Source: Rhodococcus opacus (GTDB lineage Bacteria; Actinomycetota; Actinomycetes; Mycobacteriales; Mycobacteriaceae). Taken from it: a stretch of DNA of 64,000 nt. Positions within the stretch are counted from its first letter, which is position 1, and each line of letters starts with the position of its first letter. Position numbers and translations under genes: made by a program. This document shows, in pieces, positions 16,567 to 25,532 of the stretch. Below the pieces are notes generated by a model, which saw only the letters and a program-made list of their open reading frames with translations, searched no databases and was not told the DNA's origin. Location: assembly GCF_012396235.1 (NCBI RefSeq), contig NZ_JAAXPA010000010.1:124001-188000 (forward strand), written 5' to 3'.

Positions 16567-18729
16567 ATGGCTGAACGTTCGTTCGCCGCCGAGGTCAAAC
16601 AACTCCGCAACGGCGCCGGCACCACGTTGCACGTCGAGGGCATCCTCGCCGTCACCAAGGCGTTGCTGCAATCCGGTGTCGCCTATGTCGGCGGCTACCA
16701 GGGCGCACCGATCTCGCATCTGATGGATGTCCTCGGTGACGCGCACGAGATCCTCGACGAACTCGGCGTCTATTTCGAAAACAGCGCGTCGGAAGCGACG
16801 GCGGCGGCGATGCTGGCAGCTTCGGTGCACTATCCGCTGCGCGGCGCGGTGACCTTCAAGTCCACCGTCGGCTTGAATGTTGCCTCGGACGCGCTTGCGA
16901 ACCTGGCCAGTGGCGGCGTCACCGGCGGCGCGCTCGTCATCCTCGGCGAGGACTACGGCGAGGGCTCGAGCATCATGCAGGAGCGCTCCCACGCGTTCGC
17001 GATGAAGTCGCAGATGTGGCTGCTCGATCCCCGGCCCAATGTCTCGGCGATCGTCGACGCGGTCGAGGTCGGCTTCGAGCTGTCCGAGGCGAGCAACACC
17101 CCGGTGATGCTGGATCTGCGGCTCCGCTCGTGTCACCTGCACGGGGCCTTCGAGGCCAAGGACAACAAACGCCCGCCGATGACGGTCACCGATGCCCTCG
17201 AAAATCCGCTGCGCGACATCGACCGGATCGTGCTCCCGCCGGCCAGCTTCCTGCACGAGAAGGAGAAGATCCACGACCGGTGGCCGGCGGCGGTCAAGTT
17301 CATCAAGGACCGCGGCCTCAACGAGGTCTTCGGGAACGACAAAGCCGACATCGGCATCATCGTGCAGGGCGGTCTGTACAACACGCTGAACCGATCGATG
17401 GAGCTGCTCGGCTGTTCCGACGCATTCGGACGCACCCAGGTACCGACGTACGTCATGAACGTGACCTACCCGGTCGTCGACGACGAGATCATCGAGTTCT
17501 GCCAGGGCAAACGCGCCGTCCTCCTCCTGGAGGAGGGCCAGCCGGACTACATCGAGCAGAACCTGAACGCGATCCTGCGGCGGGCGGACATTGCCACCGC
17601 ACTGCACGGCAAGGACATGCTGACACTCGCCGGCGAATACACCTCGACGGTCGTCACCCGCGGTGTCAACGAGTTCCTCCAGCGGTACCTCCCGGACGTC
17701 GTCGCACACCAGCCCGCCCTGCTGCGGGACCCCGACGACCCGACGAGCCCCACAGCCCCCCGCGTCTCGTCCGAGGTCATCTCGCCGCGCCCGCCGGGAC
17801 TGTGCACCGGATGCCCCGAACGCCCGATCTTCAGCGGCCTCAAACTCGCCGAGCGGGAGACCGGCAAACACCACGTCAGCGCCGACATCGGCTGCCACCT
17901 CTTCGCCGTCAACGCACCGTTCGACCTCGGCGCCACGACGATGGGATACGGCCTCGGATCGGCAGGCGCCTCCGCACTGAACTCCAAGGACACCGACCGG
18001 CGCAGCATCGCGATCATGGGCGACGGCGGATTCTGGCACAACGGCCTCACCAGCGGCGTCGGCAACGCTGTCTTCAACAAGAGCGATCAGGTCCACCTCA
18101 TCGTCGACAACGCCTACGCCGCCGCGACCGGCGGCCAGGACGTGCTGTCCTCCCAGGCAGACCTCCCCACCCGGTCGACCCAGCACCCGATCGAGAAGGC
18201 CGTCCGCGGTATCGGCGTCAAATGGGCGCGCACGATCAAGAACACCTACGACGTCGGCAAGGTGCGCGACACGTTTGTCGAGGCACTCACCACCGCCGAG
18301 GCCGGGCCCAAGGTGCTCGTCATGCAAAGCGAGTGCCAGCTCAACGCCCAGCGCCGCGTCAAACGCGACCGGACCACAGCGCTCGCGGCCGGCAAGCGGG
18401 TGGTGCGCGAGCGGTTCGGGGTGGATCCCGAGACCTGTACCGGCGACCACGCCTGCATCCGGATCTCCGGCTGCCCGTCGTTGACGATCGCACCCAACCC
18501 GGATCCGATGCGAACCGACCCGATCGCCGAGGTCCTCGACAGCTGCGTCGGCTGCGGAGTGTGCGGGGCGAATGCACACGCCGCGGTTCTGTGCCCGTCG
18601 TTCTATCGCACCGACGTCGTCGACAACCCCACCCGACGCGAACAGCTCCTCGCCGGCGTCCGCTCGTGGTGGATCAAGATCGCATCCCGCGGCCTCGAGC
18701 GCCGCGCCGCACAATTCGAGGCTGCATGA
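16567..18729 (+). CDS. IorA-like 2-oxoacid:ferredoxin oxidoreductase, alpha subunit
   Basis: 720 residues with AAGGAAAGAG before the ATG. Layout matches indolepyruvate:ferredoxin oxidoreductase alpha subunits: N-terminal pyrimidine-binding domain (VGGYQGAPISHLMDVL, about 35-50), thiamine-diphosphate motif GDGGFWHNGL...NKSDQVHLIVDN near 480-520, and a C-terminal ferredoxin domain with cysteines at about 624, 630, 636 and 660, 663, 666, 676. In the first cluster the usual CTGC reads CTGD, so one ligand is replaced by Asp. These enzymes oxidatively decarboxylate arylpyruvates or aryl-glyoxylates to the acyl-CoA. Long antisense frames across this gene are coding shadows. Confidence 0.88.
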   Translation: MAERSFAAEVKQLRNGAGTTLHVEGILAVTKALLQSGVAYVGGYQGAPISHLMDVLGDAHEILDELGVYFENSASEATAAAMLAASVHYPLRGAVTFKSTVGLNVASDALANLASGGVTGGALVILGEDYGEGSSIMQERSHAFAMKSQMWLLDPRPNVSAIVDAVEVGFELSEASNTPVMLDLRLRSCHLHGAFEAKDNKRPPMTVTDALENPLRDIDRIVLPPASFLHEKEKIHDRWPAAVKFIKDRGLNEVFGNDKADIGIIVQGGLYNTLNRSMELLGCSDAFGRTQVPTYVMNVTYPVVDDEIIEFCQGKRAVLLLEEGQPDYIEQNLNAILRRADIATALHGKDMLTLAGEYTSTVVTRGVNEFLQRYLPDVVAHQPALLRDPDDPTSPTAPRVSSEVISPRPPGLCTGCPERPIFSGLKLAERETGKHHVSADIGCHLFAVNAPFDLGATTMGYGLGSAGASALNSKDTDRRSIAIMGDGGFWHNGLTSGVGNAVFNKSDQVHLIVDNAYAAATGGQDVLSSQADLPTRSTQHPIEKAVRGIGVKWARTIKNTYDVGKVRDTFVEALTTAEAGPKVLVMQSECQLNAQRRVKRDRTTALAAGKRVVRERFGVDPETCTGDHACIRISGCPSLTIAPNPDPMRTDPIAEVLDSCVGCGVCGANAHAAVLCPSFYRTDVVDNPTRREQLLAGVRSWWIKIASRGLERRAAQFEAA

Positions 18730-20381
18730 TGTCCAACTGGTACAACGGTCAACGTCCGATCACTCTGGCGATCGTCGCCCTCGGCGGCGAAGGCGGCGGC
18801 GTGCTCGCCGACTGGATCGTCGCCGTCGCCGAGAACGCCGGCCACTACGCGCAGAACACCTCCGTCGCCGGCGTCGCCCAGCGCACCGGGGCGACGGTCT
18901 ACTACGTCGAGATCTTCCCACCTGGCGATGAACCTCCGTCCTCGGCGACCGACGCCCGGATCGAGCCGGTCCTCAGCGTGTTCCCGAGCCCCGGCGAGGT
19001 CGACGTCCTCATCGCCTCCGAACTGATGGAATGTGGCCGAGCTGTCCAGCGCGGATTCGTCACCCCCGATCGAACGACACTGATCACCTCCACCAATCGG
19101 GTGTACTCCATCGACGAAAAGATGGCCCTCGGCGACGGTCGCGCCGACAGCTCCGAACTCGTCGCGGCGGCCCAGCGGGCCTCGAAGCGACTGATCGCCG
19201 CCGACTTCATGGAAATGGCAGAACAGAGCCGCAGCGTCATCAGCGCCGCGTTGTTCGGTGCGCTCGCCGGCTCCGGGGCCCTTCCGTTCAGCAGGGACCA
19301 GTTCGAGGCCCCGATTCACGCCTTCGGGAAGGGCGTGGAATCCTCGCTGAAGGCCTTCTCCGCGGGCTTTGACGCTGCCGCGCAGCAGCTGAAACCACGT
19401 CCGCGAAAGTCGAATCCGATTCCTATTTCGATCGGACCGCGCCCGGTGACACCGGAGGACCGCAAGGCCGAGGAGGAAGCGCGGCGCACAACGGTCGCGG
19501 CGACAGATCCCTCCGCTCTGGTCGGCTCCGCGCTCAAGCCGCTCGCCGCGCGTGTCCTGGATCTCCCTAGCGCGGCGCGGTCGATGATTCTGCACGGTCT
19601 GGTCCGCACCGCGGTGTACCAGAATCTGGACTACGCCGAGCGGTACCTGTCCCGGGTGACGCGCTTTGCCGAGGTCGACCCGGACGCCGCGGGAGCGGCC
19701 CGGTTGACCGTCGAGGCGGCCCGCCACATCGGGCTGTGGATGTGCTACCAGGACACGATCCAGGTGGCAATGCAGAAGACCCGACAGGGGCGGATGGACC
19801 GAATCCGCAAGGAAGCGCGGGCGGAACGGCACCAACTGATGCAGGTTCGTGAGTATCTCCACCCACAGATCGACGAGATCACCGACACGATGCCCTCCAG
19901 GCTGGGGGCCCGCATGCACCGTTCGAAGTGGTTCCAGCGTCTGGTCGGCGCGATCACCCACAAGGGGATGATCCTGAACACGAGTTCGGTGACCGGTTAC
20001 ACGATGCTGAGCACGATGGCGCGAATGCGTCCCCTCCGCCCGCGCTCACTGCGGTTCGTCCGGGAGCAGGCGGCGATCGAGGAGTGGATCGAACAGGCTC
20101 TCCGGGCTGCAGCAACCGATGCCGACCTCGGACGTGAGATCGTCGAGTGCCAGCGTGTCCTCAAGGGTTACGGTGCCACCTACGAGCACGGCGGCGACAG
20201 TTTCGGCAAGTTGATGTCCGCGGCCCACGCACTGGTCGGCTCACCCGGCGCGGTCACTTCGCTGGCAGGGCTTCGTGATGCCGCGCTCGCCGACGAAGAC
20301 GGAGCCCGACTGGACGCCAAACTGGCCGCAATGGAGCTGGGGGACAGCCTTGTCAAGGCCCTGGAGACAACTTCGAAGTGA
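18726..20381 (+). CDS. IorB-like beta subunit with long C-terminal extension
   Basis: 551 residues, starting at an ATG that overlaps the alpha-subunit stop (ATGA; a second ATG follows at 18729). Residues about 10-200 are the gamma-type domain of 2-oxoacid oxidoreductases (LGGEGGGVLADWIVAVAENA, QNTSVAGVAQRTGATVYYVE). The rest (about 230-551) is a basic, mostly helical extension rich in Arg/Glu with no Fe-S cysteines, as found in the large aerobic-type IorB proteins (DUF6537-like). Together with IorA it would form the complete enzyme; ferredoxin is not encoded in the operon. Last gene of the operon; the PaaX-like gene converges 210 bases downstream. Confidence 0.85.
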   Translation: MMSNWYNGQRPITLAIVALGGEGGGVLADWIVAVAENAGHYAQNTSVAGVAQRTGATVYYVEIFPPGDEPPSSATDARIEPVLSVFPSPGEVDVLIASELMECGRAVQRGFVTPDRTTLITSTNRVYSIDEKMALGDGRADSSELVAAAQRASKRLIAADFMEMAEQSRSVISAALFGALAGSGALPFSRDQFEAPIHAFGKGVESSLKAFSAGFDAAAQQLKPRPRKSNPIPISIGPRPVTPEDRKAEEEARRTTVAATDPSALVGSALKPLAARVLDLPSAARSMILHGLVRTAVYQNLDYAERYLSRVTRFAEVDPDAAGAARLTVEAARHIGLWMCYQDTIQVAMQKTRQGRMDRIRKEARAERHQLMQVREYLHPQIDEITDTMPSRLGARMHRSKWFQRLVGAITHKGMILNTSSVTGYTMLSTMARMRPLRPRSLRFVREQAAIEEWIEQALRAAATDADLGREIVECQRVLKGYGATYEHGGDSFGKLMSAAHALVGSPGAVTSLAGLRDAALADEDGARLDAKLAAMELGDSLVKALETTSK

Positions 20382-20591
20382 TGTGCTCGACCCAGACTGA
20401 TTCCTGTGCAATAACGTTCGCTCACTCTGTGGTGTACCGGCCACCCATGTGAAAAGTCTCTTACGACAGATGGTGTGGCGTTCCCGTGTGAAGGCGCGGT
20501 GCCCAGAAGAGCGATGCCGAGGTGGGGCGCACGAGGGCGTATCCCATGGATTTGCGTGGAGGCTCGCGACCCTCTCGGCCGCGGGTAGTGG

Positions 20592-21446
20592 TCAGGGCTG
20601 GTGAATGATCCGCATTGCGTGTTCTCGGGCGGGTCCGCTGAGGGCGGCGTTCAGTTCGTCGAAGAGCCGGCCGGCGGTGACACCGTTCCATCCAGGTGGA
20701 AGTAGGGGAAGGGGGAGGCCGGGGTCGAGGTACGGTAGCCGCCGCCACTCGGTGAGCATGGGCACGTATTCGGCGAAAGCGTCTTGGGGGGTGAGTGTTC
20801 CTGCCGTCGACCGTTCGAGTACCGGACGATACTTGTCGAGGAACGCGGCGTAGAGGGTGGTGAGTGCGTCGAGATCCCACCAGGTGCGGACCTTCGTGCG
20901 GAGGTCGCCGAAGCCGAGGTGTTCCGCGCTGTACATGTCGACGTATTCGCTGAGTCCCCGGCGTTCCAGCGTTTCCCTGGTCTCGCGTACGAGGCTTCCC
21001 GGCGCGATCCACACCCCTGGCGCGGTGGTGCCGAAGCCGAGACGGGTCAGGAATGTTCGGAGAACGTGCCGTTTGTCCCGTTCGGATTCGGGGATGGAGA
21101 AGACCACCATCAGCCAGCCGTCTTCGATCTCGGCGCGCTTGCGATCAAAGATCCTGACATCGCCCTCGGCGAGAGCATCCAGAGTCGGCTTGGACAGCGA
21201 ATAGCCTGCGGAGCCGTCGTGACGATGGGCTTCCAGCGTTTCGCGCCGTTTGAGCCGGGAAATCGACGAGCGAACCGCGGATCCGTCCACACCGAGATGA
21301 GACATGAGTCGGACGACGGAAGCGACCGACAACCAGTTCGACTCGGCCCGCGCGTAGAGGCCGAAGATCGTCACGATCAACTCGCGCGGTTGCAGCTCGC
21401 TTGATCGTTCGATCGCGAAGTCATCGGCAAAAGTCCCCGTCGTCAT
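20592..21446 (-). CDS. PaaX-family transcriptional repressor
   Basis: 284 residues. N-terminal winged helix (RELIVTIFGLYAR, GSAVRSSISRLKRRETLEAH, about 22-75), central PaaX Cas2-like domain (GWLMVVFSIPESERDKRHVL, about 108-130) and the C-terminal PaaX segment. PaaX repressors sense an aryl-CoA thioester (phenylacetyl-CoA in the type case). Divergent from the anthranilate-CoA ligase gene over a 136-base region that holds an inverted repeat overlapping a promoter, so the natural effector here may be anthraniloyl-CoA (inference). Likely controls the ligase-SDR-styA1-styA2B genes and perhaps the upstream operon. Confidence 0.9.
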   Translation of the reverse strand: MTTGTFADDFAIERSSELQPRELIVTIFGLYARAESNWLSVASVVRLMSHLGVDGSAVRSSISRLKRRETLEAHRHDGSAGYSLSKPTLDALAEGDVRIFDRKRAEIEDGWLMVVFSIPESERDKRHVLRTFLTRLGFGTTAPGVWIAPGSLVRETRETLERRGLSEYVDMYSAEHLGFGDLRTKVRTWWDLDALTTLYAAFLDKYRPVLERSTAGTLTPQDAFAEYVPMLTEWRRLPYLDPGLPLPLLPPGWNGVTAGRLFDELNAALSGPAREHAMRIIHQP

Positions 21447-21510
21447 GGATACACCATAACCGTTGCCACGGCCACGGTGCGTCAGATAGCCCGCGGGCAG
21501 GGAACTGTAT

Positions 21511-21549
21511 TTCGTATCATTGACGGGCGTAACAAGAAGTGCATACGAT
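21511..21549 (+). promoter_or_regulatory. Candidate promoter overlapped by PaaX-type operator
   Basis: TTGACG (21520-21525) and TACGAT (21544-21549) with an 18-base spacer fit a SigA-type promoter for the ligase gene. The same stretch carries a wide inverted repeat, TCGTAT (21512-21517) and ATACGA (21543-21548), separated by 25 bases. PaaX operators are known to be short arms spaced by roughly 26-28 bases, so binding here would cover the -10 and -35 and repress. Confidence 0.5.
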
Positions 21550-21582
21550 TGGGCCCTTCATATCTATAGTGGAAGGTCAACT

Positions 21583-23199
21583 ATGACGCTGTCTCCGTCG
21601 GCGCACTTGGACTCGTTCTGCCGCGACAACCTCCCGCCGGAGAACCTGTGGCCGAACTTCGATTTCACCCTCCCGGAGTTGCGGTATCCGGACCGCCTGA
21701 ACTGCGCATCCCCGCTTCTCGACGACCAGGTCGCGGCGCTGGGCGGCGGTCGCCCGGCGCTGCTCTCGTCGTCCGAAAGCTGGACGTACGGGGAGCTTTT
21801 GCACCGCGCCAACCAGATCGCCCAGATACTCACCGAAGACTTCGGACTGGTGCCGGGCAACCGCGTTCTGCTCCGCGGGCCGAACAACCCCTGGATGGTG
21901 GCCTGCTGGTTCGGGGTGGTCAAGGCCGGCGGTGTCGCCGTGACGACCATGCCGCAGCTCCGCAGCGGTGAACTGAGCAAGATCATCGATCTCACCACAC
22001 CATCACTCGCGCTGTGCGATCACCGGTTCGCTGCCGATCTGATCGAGACCGACCAGATCGCGGCGCTGCTCTACGGTGGCACCGAACCCACCGACCTCAT
22101 CGCCCGCACATCCGCCAAGTCCGGGGAATTCACCAACGTCGCCACCGCGGCGGACGATGTCGTTCTACTGGCCACCACGTCCGGAACCACCGGTACTCCG
22201 AAAGCGACGATGCACTTTCACCGCGACATCCTTGCCGTTGCGGACACCTTCTCGGCACGGGTTCTCCGGCCGAATCAATCGGATGTCTTCACGGGTACGC
22301 CGCCATTGGCATTCACCTTCGGGCTGTGCGGTCTGGTGGTCTTCCCCCTGCGGGTGGGGGCCGCGACGTTGCTGCTCGAGAAGGCAACTCCGAGGGAGCT
22401 GGCCGATGCGGTACGAGAACACGCAGTATCGGTACTGTTCACCGCCCCGACCGCGTACCGGGCAATTCTCCGCGAGAACAAGGCGCAGAGCCTCGCCTCG
22501 GTTCGCCGCTGCGTGTCTGCAGGAGAGCATTTGCCCGAAGCGGTGTGGGAAGAGTTCTACGAGGAGACCGGAACGCGCATCATCAACGGCATCGGTGCCA
22601 CCGAAATGCTGCATGTCTTCATCGCGGCCAGCGACGATGACATCCGATCGGGGGCAACCGGGAAGGCCGTACCTGGTTATACGGCAGCGGTACTCGACGA
22701 CGATGGTCACCCCGTTCCCGACGGCACACCGGGACGGTTGGCGGTGACCGGTCCGACAGGCTGCCGGTATCTTGCCGACGACCGCCAGCGCCAGTACGTC
22801 CAGAACGGATGGAACATCACCGGCGACACGTATATTCGCGATTCCGACGGCTACTTCTGGTACCAGTCACGCAGTGACGACATGATCGTCTCGTCCGGCT
22901 ACAACATCGCCGGCCCGGAGGTCGAGGAAGCGCTGGGCCGGCACCCCGATGTCAAGGAATGCGCGGTCGTGGGCCTGCCCGACCCCGATCGGGGAATGAT
23001 CGTCCACGCGGCAGTCGTTCTGATCTCGGACGCTGTCGGCAGCGACACCAAGGTCCGCGAACTCCAGGACTTCGTCAAAAACGAGTTGGCACCGTACAAG
23101 TACCCTCGCAGTATCGAATTCCTCGCCGAGTTGCCGCGCACCCCGAACGGCAAGATTCAGCGTTATCGGCTACGGGAATCCCGACAGGCACTGCGCTAG
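21583..23199 (+). CDS. 2-aminobenzoate (anthranilate)-CoA ligase
   Basis: 538 residues from ATG 21583, with GGAAGG six bases upstream. Acyl-adenylate-forming fold: P-loop TTSGTTGTPK at 198-207, A5-type NGIGATEMLHVF, and the C-terminal catalytic Lys in TPNGKIQRYRLR (about 524). The N-terminus (SPSAHLDSFCRDNLPPENLW, then PELRYPDRLNCASPLLD) is the characteristic opening of the benzoate/2-aminobenzoate-CoA ligase group. It would activate anthranilate with ATP and CoA in the cytosol, feeding the aminobenzoyl-CoA monooxygenase-like protein at 35983. First gene of the rightward cluster under the PaaX-like repressor. Benzoate or salicylate are alternative substrates. Confidence 0.82.
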   Translation: MTLSPSAHLDSFCRDNLPPENLWPNFDFTLPELRYPDRLNCASPLLDDQVAALGGGRPALLSSSESWTYGELLHRANQIAQILTEDFGLVPGNRVLLRGPNNPWMVACWFGVVKAGGVAVTTMPQLRSGELSKIIDLTTPSLALCDHRFAADLIETDQIAALLYGGTEPTDLIARTSAKSGEFTNVATAADDVVLLATTSGTTGTPKATMHFHRDILAVADTFSARVLRPNQSDVFTGTPPLAFTFGLCGLVVFPLRVGAATLLLEKATPRELADAVREHAVSVLFTAPTAYRAILRENKAQSLASVRRCVSAGEHLPEAVWEEFYEETGTRIINGIGATEMLHVFIAASDDDIRSGATGKAVPGYTAAVLDDDGHPVPDGTPGRLAVTGPTGCRYLADDRQRQYVQNGWNITGDTYIRDSDGYFWYQSRSDDMIVSSGYNIAGPEVEEALGRHPDVKECAVVGLPDPDRGMIVHAAVVLISDAVGSDTKVRELQDFVKNELAPYKYPRSIEFLAELPRTPNGKIQRYRLRESRQALR

Positions 23200-23458
23200 C
23201 CGCGCGCCCGCCCACAGCCGCCTGGTGGTGCTGGTTGCTTGGGCGGGTCGATCCGACATCGAGGGGCAACCGACCCCGGCGGTCGGATACCTCTCGCCCA
23301 GTGCTCCCGCAGCTTTCAGGAACTTTCCAGTCGGCAAATGCTCGGCAGGATCGAAAGTGAGCGCAATCTGCACAGTCGACGCGTCCAGCGGATAGATCAC
23401 TGACCGGAATGTTCCTAGTGTTGCAGATCACATCGTGACGAAGTCAGGAGATTTGCAC
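23200..23458. other. Intergenic region between ligase and SDR genes
   Basis: 259 bases without a credible gene. Near the SDR it holds two direct copies of AGATCAC (about 23394 and 23425) 31 bases apart, which could be regulator half-sites for a second promoter, but no clear -10/-35 pair was identified. Confidence 0.3.
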
Positions 23459-24253
23459 ATGAGCGACTATCTCGGCATCGGCGGCAAGACCGCCATCATC
23501 ACCGGCGGTGCCACCAAGATCGGGCGCGGCGTCGTCGACCGCCTCCACGAAAACGGTGTCAACGTCGTTGTCGCCGACATCGATCGGGACGGTGGCAAGC
23601 AGGCGGTCGACGGCAAGGACCACGCTCTGTTCAGCGAAACCGACATCACTGACGACGACGCGATCAATACGTGCGTGGCCGCTGCACTCGAGTCGTTCGG
23701 GGCCATCGACATTCTGGTGAATCTGGCCTGCACCTACATCGACGACGGCGCCGAGTCCAGCCGGGCGCAGTGGTCAACGGCACTGGACGTGAACCTGGTG
23801 AGCGCCGCTATGTTCGCCAAAGCGGTGCGCCCGCACATGGCAGCACAGGGCGGCGGTGCCATCGTGAACTTCGGTTCCATCTCCTCGAAGGTCGCACAAA
23901 CCGGACGGTGGCTGTATCCCGTCTCCAAGGCCGCGGTCGTGCAACTGACACGAAACATGGCGATGGACCTCGCCGGGGACAACATCCGCGTCAACTCGGT
24001 GAGCCCGGGCTGGATCTGGTCGAAGGTGATGGACGAGCTCTCGGGATCGGACCGAGCCAAAACCGACCGGGTAGCCGGAAAATTCCACCTCGCCGGCCGA
24101 GTCGGAGACCCCACCGAGGTCGGCGACATCATCGCTTACCTGTGTTCGCCGCGCGCCGCATTCGTCACCGGAGCCGACTGGGCCATCGACGGAGGCTATT
24201 CCGCGATGGGGCCTGAACAATCCTCCCCGGCAATCCCGCTGCTCGCCCAATAA
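23459..24253 (+). CDS. Short-chain dehydrogenase, indole-dihydrodiol dehydrogenase (IifB)-like
   Basis: 264 residues from ATG 23459 with AGGAG eight bases upstream (a GTG at 23435 in frame has no such site). Classical SDR: cofactor motif TGGATKIG at 15-22, catalytic Ser near 140, Tyr153 and Lys157 (YPVSK), and a normal length. Placed directly before the two monooxygenases. In Acinetobacter indole-degrading clusters an SDR (IifB) oxidises indole-2,3-dihydrodiol to 3-hydroxyindolin-2-one; the same step is inferred here from order and neighbours, not from specific residues. Confidence 0.75.
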   Translation: MSDYLGIGGKTAIITGGATKIGRGVVDRLHENGVNVVVADIDRDGGKQAVDGKDHALFSETDITDDDAINTCVAAALESFGAIDILVNLACTYIDDGAESSRAQWSTALDVNLVSAAMFAKAVRPHMAAQGGGAIVNFGSISSKVAQTGRWLYPVSKAAVVQLTRNMAMDLAGDNIRVNSVSPGWIWSKVMDELSGSDRAKTDRVAGKFHLAGRVGDPTEVGDIIAYLCSPRAAFVTGADWAIDGGYSAMGPEQSSPAIPLLAQ

Positions 24254-24277
24254 CTTCGACCGAAGGATCCTCTCCCC

Positions 24278-25498
24278 ATGCGCAAGATCACCATCGTTGG
24301 AGCCGGACAAGCCGGACTTCAGCTCGCCATAGGACTCGTCGACGCCGGATACGACGTGACCGTCGTGTCCAACCGAACTCCGGAGCAGATCCGTGAGGGC
24401 AAGGTCATGTCCAGCCAGTGCATGTTCGGCGGGGCCCTCGCACGTGAGCGCGCCGTCGGACTGGACCTCTGGAGCGATGAATGCCCATCAGTCGAGGGCA
24501 TCTCGTTCACCGTCGCCGACAACGGAAACCAGGCGTTCTCCTGGGCATCGCGCCTCGACCTCCCCGCCCAGTCGGTCGATCAGCGCGTGAAAATGCCCGC
24601 GTGGCTCAAGGAATTCGAATCACGCGGCGGCACGCTGGTACTCCAGGATGCCGGGATCGGCGACCTCGAAGAGTTCGCTGTCGACTCCGATCTGGTCATC
24701 CTCGCCGCAGGCAAGGGCGAGATCGCGAAGATGTTCGAGCGCGACACCACGCGGTCCGTCTTCGATCGCCCCCAGCGCGCCCTCGCGCTGACCTACGTCA
24801 ACGGGATGCTGCCACGTGAGGAACATTCCGCGGTGGCATTCAACATGATTCCCGGTGTCGGTGAATATTTTGCGTTTCCCGCGCTCACCACCAGCGGGCC
24901 CTGCGAGATCATGGTGATGGAGGGCATTCCGGGCGGGCCGATGGACTGCTGGGCGGACGTGACGACTCCCGAAGAGCATCTGGCAAAGACCAAGTGGGTC
25001 GTCGAGACGTTTGTCCCCTGGGAGGCCGGGCGCTGCGCCGACATCACCCTCACCGATGACAACGGGATCCTCGCCGGACGGTTCCCACCCACCGTTCGCA
25101 AGCCGATCGGAGTCCTGCCCTCGGGGGCGAATATCCTCGGACTGGCCGACGTGGTGGTCCTCAACGATCCGATCACCGGCCAGGGCTCGAACAACGCCAG
25201 CAAGTGCGCGGCCTCCTACCTCGCCAGCATCCTCGAGCACGGGGACCGGCCCTTCGACGCCGCATTCATGACCGCCACCTTCGAACGGTACTGGGACTAC
25301 GCACAATACGTCGCGACCTGGACGAACGCACTGCTCACCCCGCCGCCGGAGCATGTGCTGAACCTGCTCGGCGCCGCCGCCGCCGAGCCGCGCATTGCTC
25401 GTCGGTTTGCCAACGGCTTCGACGATCCGCGTGACTTCTTCCACTGGTTCATGACACCAGAAGCCGCCGAACAGTACCTCACCGACGTCGCGAACTAA
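24278..25498 (+). CDS. styA1: StyA1-type FAD-dependent styrene/indole monooxygenase
   Basis: 406 residues. N-terminal FAD motif ITIVGAGQAGLQLAIGL (GAGQAG 8-13), the family run VMSSQCMFGGAL, and the C-terminal FAD/catalytic segment VVLNDPITGQGSNNASKCAA. Group E flavoprotein monooxygenases of this type epoxidise styrene or indole with FADH2 supplied by a separate reductase. No separate styB follows; instead the next gene is a fused StyA2B that can provide reduced FAD. This StyA1/StyA2B pairing is known from Rhodococcus opacus, where indole is a good substrate. In the present context indole 2,3-epoxidation is the likely physiological reaction. Confidence 0.9.
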   Translation: MRKITIVGAGQAGLQLAIGLVDAGYDVTVVSNRTPEQIREGKVMSSQCMFGGALARERAVGLDLWSDECPSVEGISFTVADNGNQAFSWASRLDLPAQSVDQRVKMPAWLKEFESRGGTLVLQDAGIGDLEEFAVDSDLVILAAGKGEIAKMFERDTTRSVFDRPQRALALTYVNGMLPREEHSAVAFNMIPGVGEYFAFPALTTSGPCEIMVMEGIPGGPMDCWADVTTPEEHLAKTKWVVETFVPWEAGRCADITLTDDNGILAGRFPPTVRKPIGVLPSGANILGLADVVVLNDPITGQGSNNASKCAASYLASILEHGDRPFDAAFMTATFERYWDYAQYVATWTNALLTPPPEHVLNLLGAAAAEPRIARRFANGFDDPRDFFHWFMTPEAAEQYLTDVAN

Positions 25499-25532
25499 CC
25501 GTCGCCCGAATCATCGATTGGAGCCGTCAGTC

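Noticed and set aside
16456..18714. A 752-codon open frame antisense to the IorA-like gene
   Set aside because: It mirrors the codon structure of a GC-rich gene on the other strand; the translation is Asp/Val/Gly/Arg-rich without any family motif, and the sense gene has complete motifs and a ribosome-binding site.
21520..21582. Upstream start of the anthranilate-CoA ligase at 21520
   Set aside because: The added residues overlap the promoter/operator; ATG 21583 has GGAAGG at ideal distance and matches the family N-terminus.
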